Assembly: GCA_003096255.1 (NCBI GenBank)
Contig: PIXS01000137.1
Location: forward strand, 1 to 6,681
DNA from: Candidatus Bathyarchaeum sp.
Lineage (GTDB): Archaea; Thermoproteota; Bathyarchaeia; Bathyarchaeales; Bathyarchaeaceae
Direction: 5' to 3'
DNA: 6,681 nucleotides
Shown here: positions 5,581 to 6,681 of the stretch, in pieces
How the letters are laid out: every line of letters begins with the position of its first letter
Position numbering within the stretch: position 1 is the stretch's first letter
Program-made: the position numbers and the translations under genes
Notes under the pieces: model-generated
Seen by the model: the letters and a program-made list of their open reading frames with translations, nothing else
Told to the model about the DNA's origin: nothing
Database searches by the model: none

Positions 5581-6681
5581 CTATTCTGCTGCATTTATTT
5601 TCTTGGCAAACGCTTGTCCATACTCGAAGCATTTCTGCAGTTCAGCCTTGTCAGGAACCCACTTAATTGTCATTGCAGGCGCCACAAGCTCCATTCCCGC
5701 ACTCTTCAGACTCTTTTCTATGGCAGCGGTTGCTCCTCCACCCCATCCGTATGAGCCGAAGGCGGCGGCAATCTTGTTCTTTGGTCGTAAGCCCTCCATC
5801 TCCCGTAGAAACGGAGAAACAGTCGGTAGTACACCGTTGTTTATGGTTGCGGAGCCAAGAAGTAGCCCTTTTGTTTCCAGTAGTTCTCCGATGATGTCAC
5901 CTTCGTCGCTACAGGGCAACCTATACAGTTTTGCTTCGATGCCTTCGCTGTTGATGCCGTCAAGCATTGCTTTTGCCATCTTTTCTGTGCTCGCCCACAT
6001 GGTGTCGTAGACGATTAGGACTTTCTTGTCTGCTTCTCCGCTTGCCCACTTCAGGTAGGCTTTGACGATCTTCATGGGGTCTTTTCGCCAGATTACACCG
6101 TGACTTGGGGCAATCATGTCAATCTTTATGCCCAGCTTCTGGACTTCTTCAAGCTTACGTAACACAACAGAGCTGTAAAGCCACAAAATATTCGCGTAAT
6201 ACTTCCCTGCCTCACACATCAGAATGTCCTGGTCTACTTCATCATCGAACCGCTTTGAGGATGCCAAGTGCTGACCAAAACCATCGTTAGACAACAGCAA
6301 CGCATCCTTCTCTATGTAAGTGAACATGGTGTCAGGCCAATGAAGCATACGCGCCTCAAGAAACGTTAACTTTCGTTCACCCAAACTCAAGGTGTCTCCC
6401 GTTTTCACAGTCTGAAACTTCCAGTCACCAAAATAGTGCTTCTCCAGACCCGCCTTACAGTTAGCTGTGCCCACTATAGTTGCGTTGGGTGCAAGCTTCA
6501 GAATCTCTTTGATGGAACCAGAGTGGTCTGACTCAACATGGTTGGCTATGATGTAGTCTATCTTGGAGGGGTCGATTACTTCTTTGATTTTTTCAATCAT
6601 TTCTTTTGCGAAACTGTGCTCAACAGTATCAACCAAAGCAACTTTTTTGTCTACAATCAGGTACGCGTTGTAGGTGGTTCC
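5581..6681 (-). CDS. fprA: FprA-family A-type flavoprotein (diiron F420H2 oxidase / flavodiiron protein), partial, N-terminus off the right edge
   Basis: The 366 visible residues cover nearly all of a roughly 400-residue flavodiiron protein; the reading frame stays open to the edge and begins with GTTYNAYLIVD, typical of residue 30 or so of the family. The N-terminal metallo-beta-lactamase-like domain keeps the diiron ligands: HVESDH (48-53 of the visible part), H in MLHWPD (114), D in SNDGFGQH (133) and H in APSHG (194). The C-terminal flavodoxin domain (from about 218) has the FMN loop YDTMWASTEKMA, GSATINNG and FGSYGWGGGA. In methanogens FprA reduces O2 to water with reduced F420; in other anaerobes the electrons come from rubredoxin or NADH systems and NO may be a substrate. 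No rubredoxin domain is fused at the C-terminus. The role here is probably oxygen detoxification; the electron donor cannot be told from this sequence. Confidence 0.95.
   Translation of the reverse strand, partial: GTTYNAYLIVDKKVALVDTVEHSFAKEMIEKIKEVIDPSKIDYIIANHVESDHSGSIKEILKLAPNATIVGTANCKAGLEKHYFGDWKFQTVKTGDTLSLGERKLTFLEARMLHWPDTMFTYIEKDALLLSNDGFGQHLASSKRFDDEVDQDILMCEAGKYYANILWLYSSVVLRKLEEVQKLGIKIDMIAPSHGVIWRKDPMKIVKAYLKWASGEADKKVLIVYDTMWASTEKMAKAMLDGINSEGIEAKLYRLPCSDEGDIIGELLETKGLLLGSATINNGVLPTVSPFLREMEGLRPKNKIAAAFGSYGWGGGATAAIEKSLKSAGMELVAPAMTIKWVPDKAELQKCFEYGQAFAKKINAAE

Noticed and set aside
5571..5583. Possible small hairpin TAGC / GCTA at the FprA stop
   Set aside because: The stem is only four pairs, too weak to call; the adjacent T-runs are enough to explain termination.
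6636..6636. TTG as a start codon for the flavoprotein
   Set aside because: The frame continues upstream to the window edge with family-typical residues (GTTYNAYLIVD), so this codon is an internal leucine.
1..6681. CRISPR array, tRNA or rRNA gene, insertion sequence, attachment site, long direct or inverted repeats
   Set aside because: Looked for by eye on both strands; no repeated spacer-like units, cloverleaf, transposase or terminal repeats were seen.

Overview
The window looks like chromosomal DNA from an anaerobic archaeon, most likely of the Thaumarchaeota/Aigarchaeota/Bathyarchaeia group, with Bathyarchaeia as my best guess. The reasons are: a complete eukaryote-type topoisomerase IB, which among archaea is known mainly from these lineages; an archaeal NAC homologue preceded by a small PUA protein; an archaeal-type corrinoid adenosyltransferase; and an FprA-type diiron flavoprotein typical of strict anaerobes. 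Upstream regions show A/T-rich TATA-like boxes and some short Shine-Dalgarno sequences. The organism assignment is inference from gene content, since there is no rRNA or other marker here.

Layout, left to right. Positions 1-2216 are a minus-strand block: topoisomerase IB (2216-417), then 28 bases later the start of an NAD(P)H-hydrate epimerase gene that runs off the left edge. A divergent promoter region of about 150 bases (2217-2365) separates this block from a plus-strand pair, the PUA-domain RNA-binding protein and NAC (2366-3226), which form a probable translation-related operon. A minus-strand corrinoid adenosyltransferase (3743-3228) converges on NAC with a single base between the two stop codons. 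A second divergent gap (3744-3892) leads into plus-strand Glu/Leu/Phe/Val-family dehydrogenase (3893-5029) and a TrmO/TsaA-family tRNA methyltransferase (5091-5552). The right end is a minus-strand A-type flavoprotein (FprA) whose first residues lie beyond the right edge. It converges on trmO across a 28-base gap that holds a T-rich terminator for FprA.

The genes are mostly housekeeping: DNA topology, metabolite repair, nascent-chain handling at the ribosome, tRNA modification, B12 cofactor synthesis, amino-acid/nitrogen metabolism and O2 detoxification. I see no mobile element, CRISPR array, RNA gene or defence cassette, and no gap above 300 bases without a gene. I did not find a clear undescribed multi-gene system. 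The points most worth a second look are the enlarged coiled-coil linker of the topoisomerase, the short dehydrogenase with an altered substrate-pocket region, the conserved but functionally unassigned PUA partner of NAC, and the very tight convergent gene ends.
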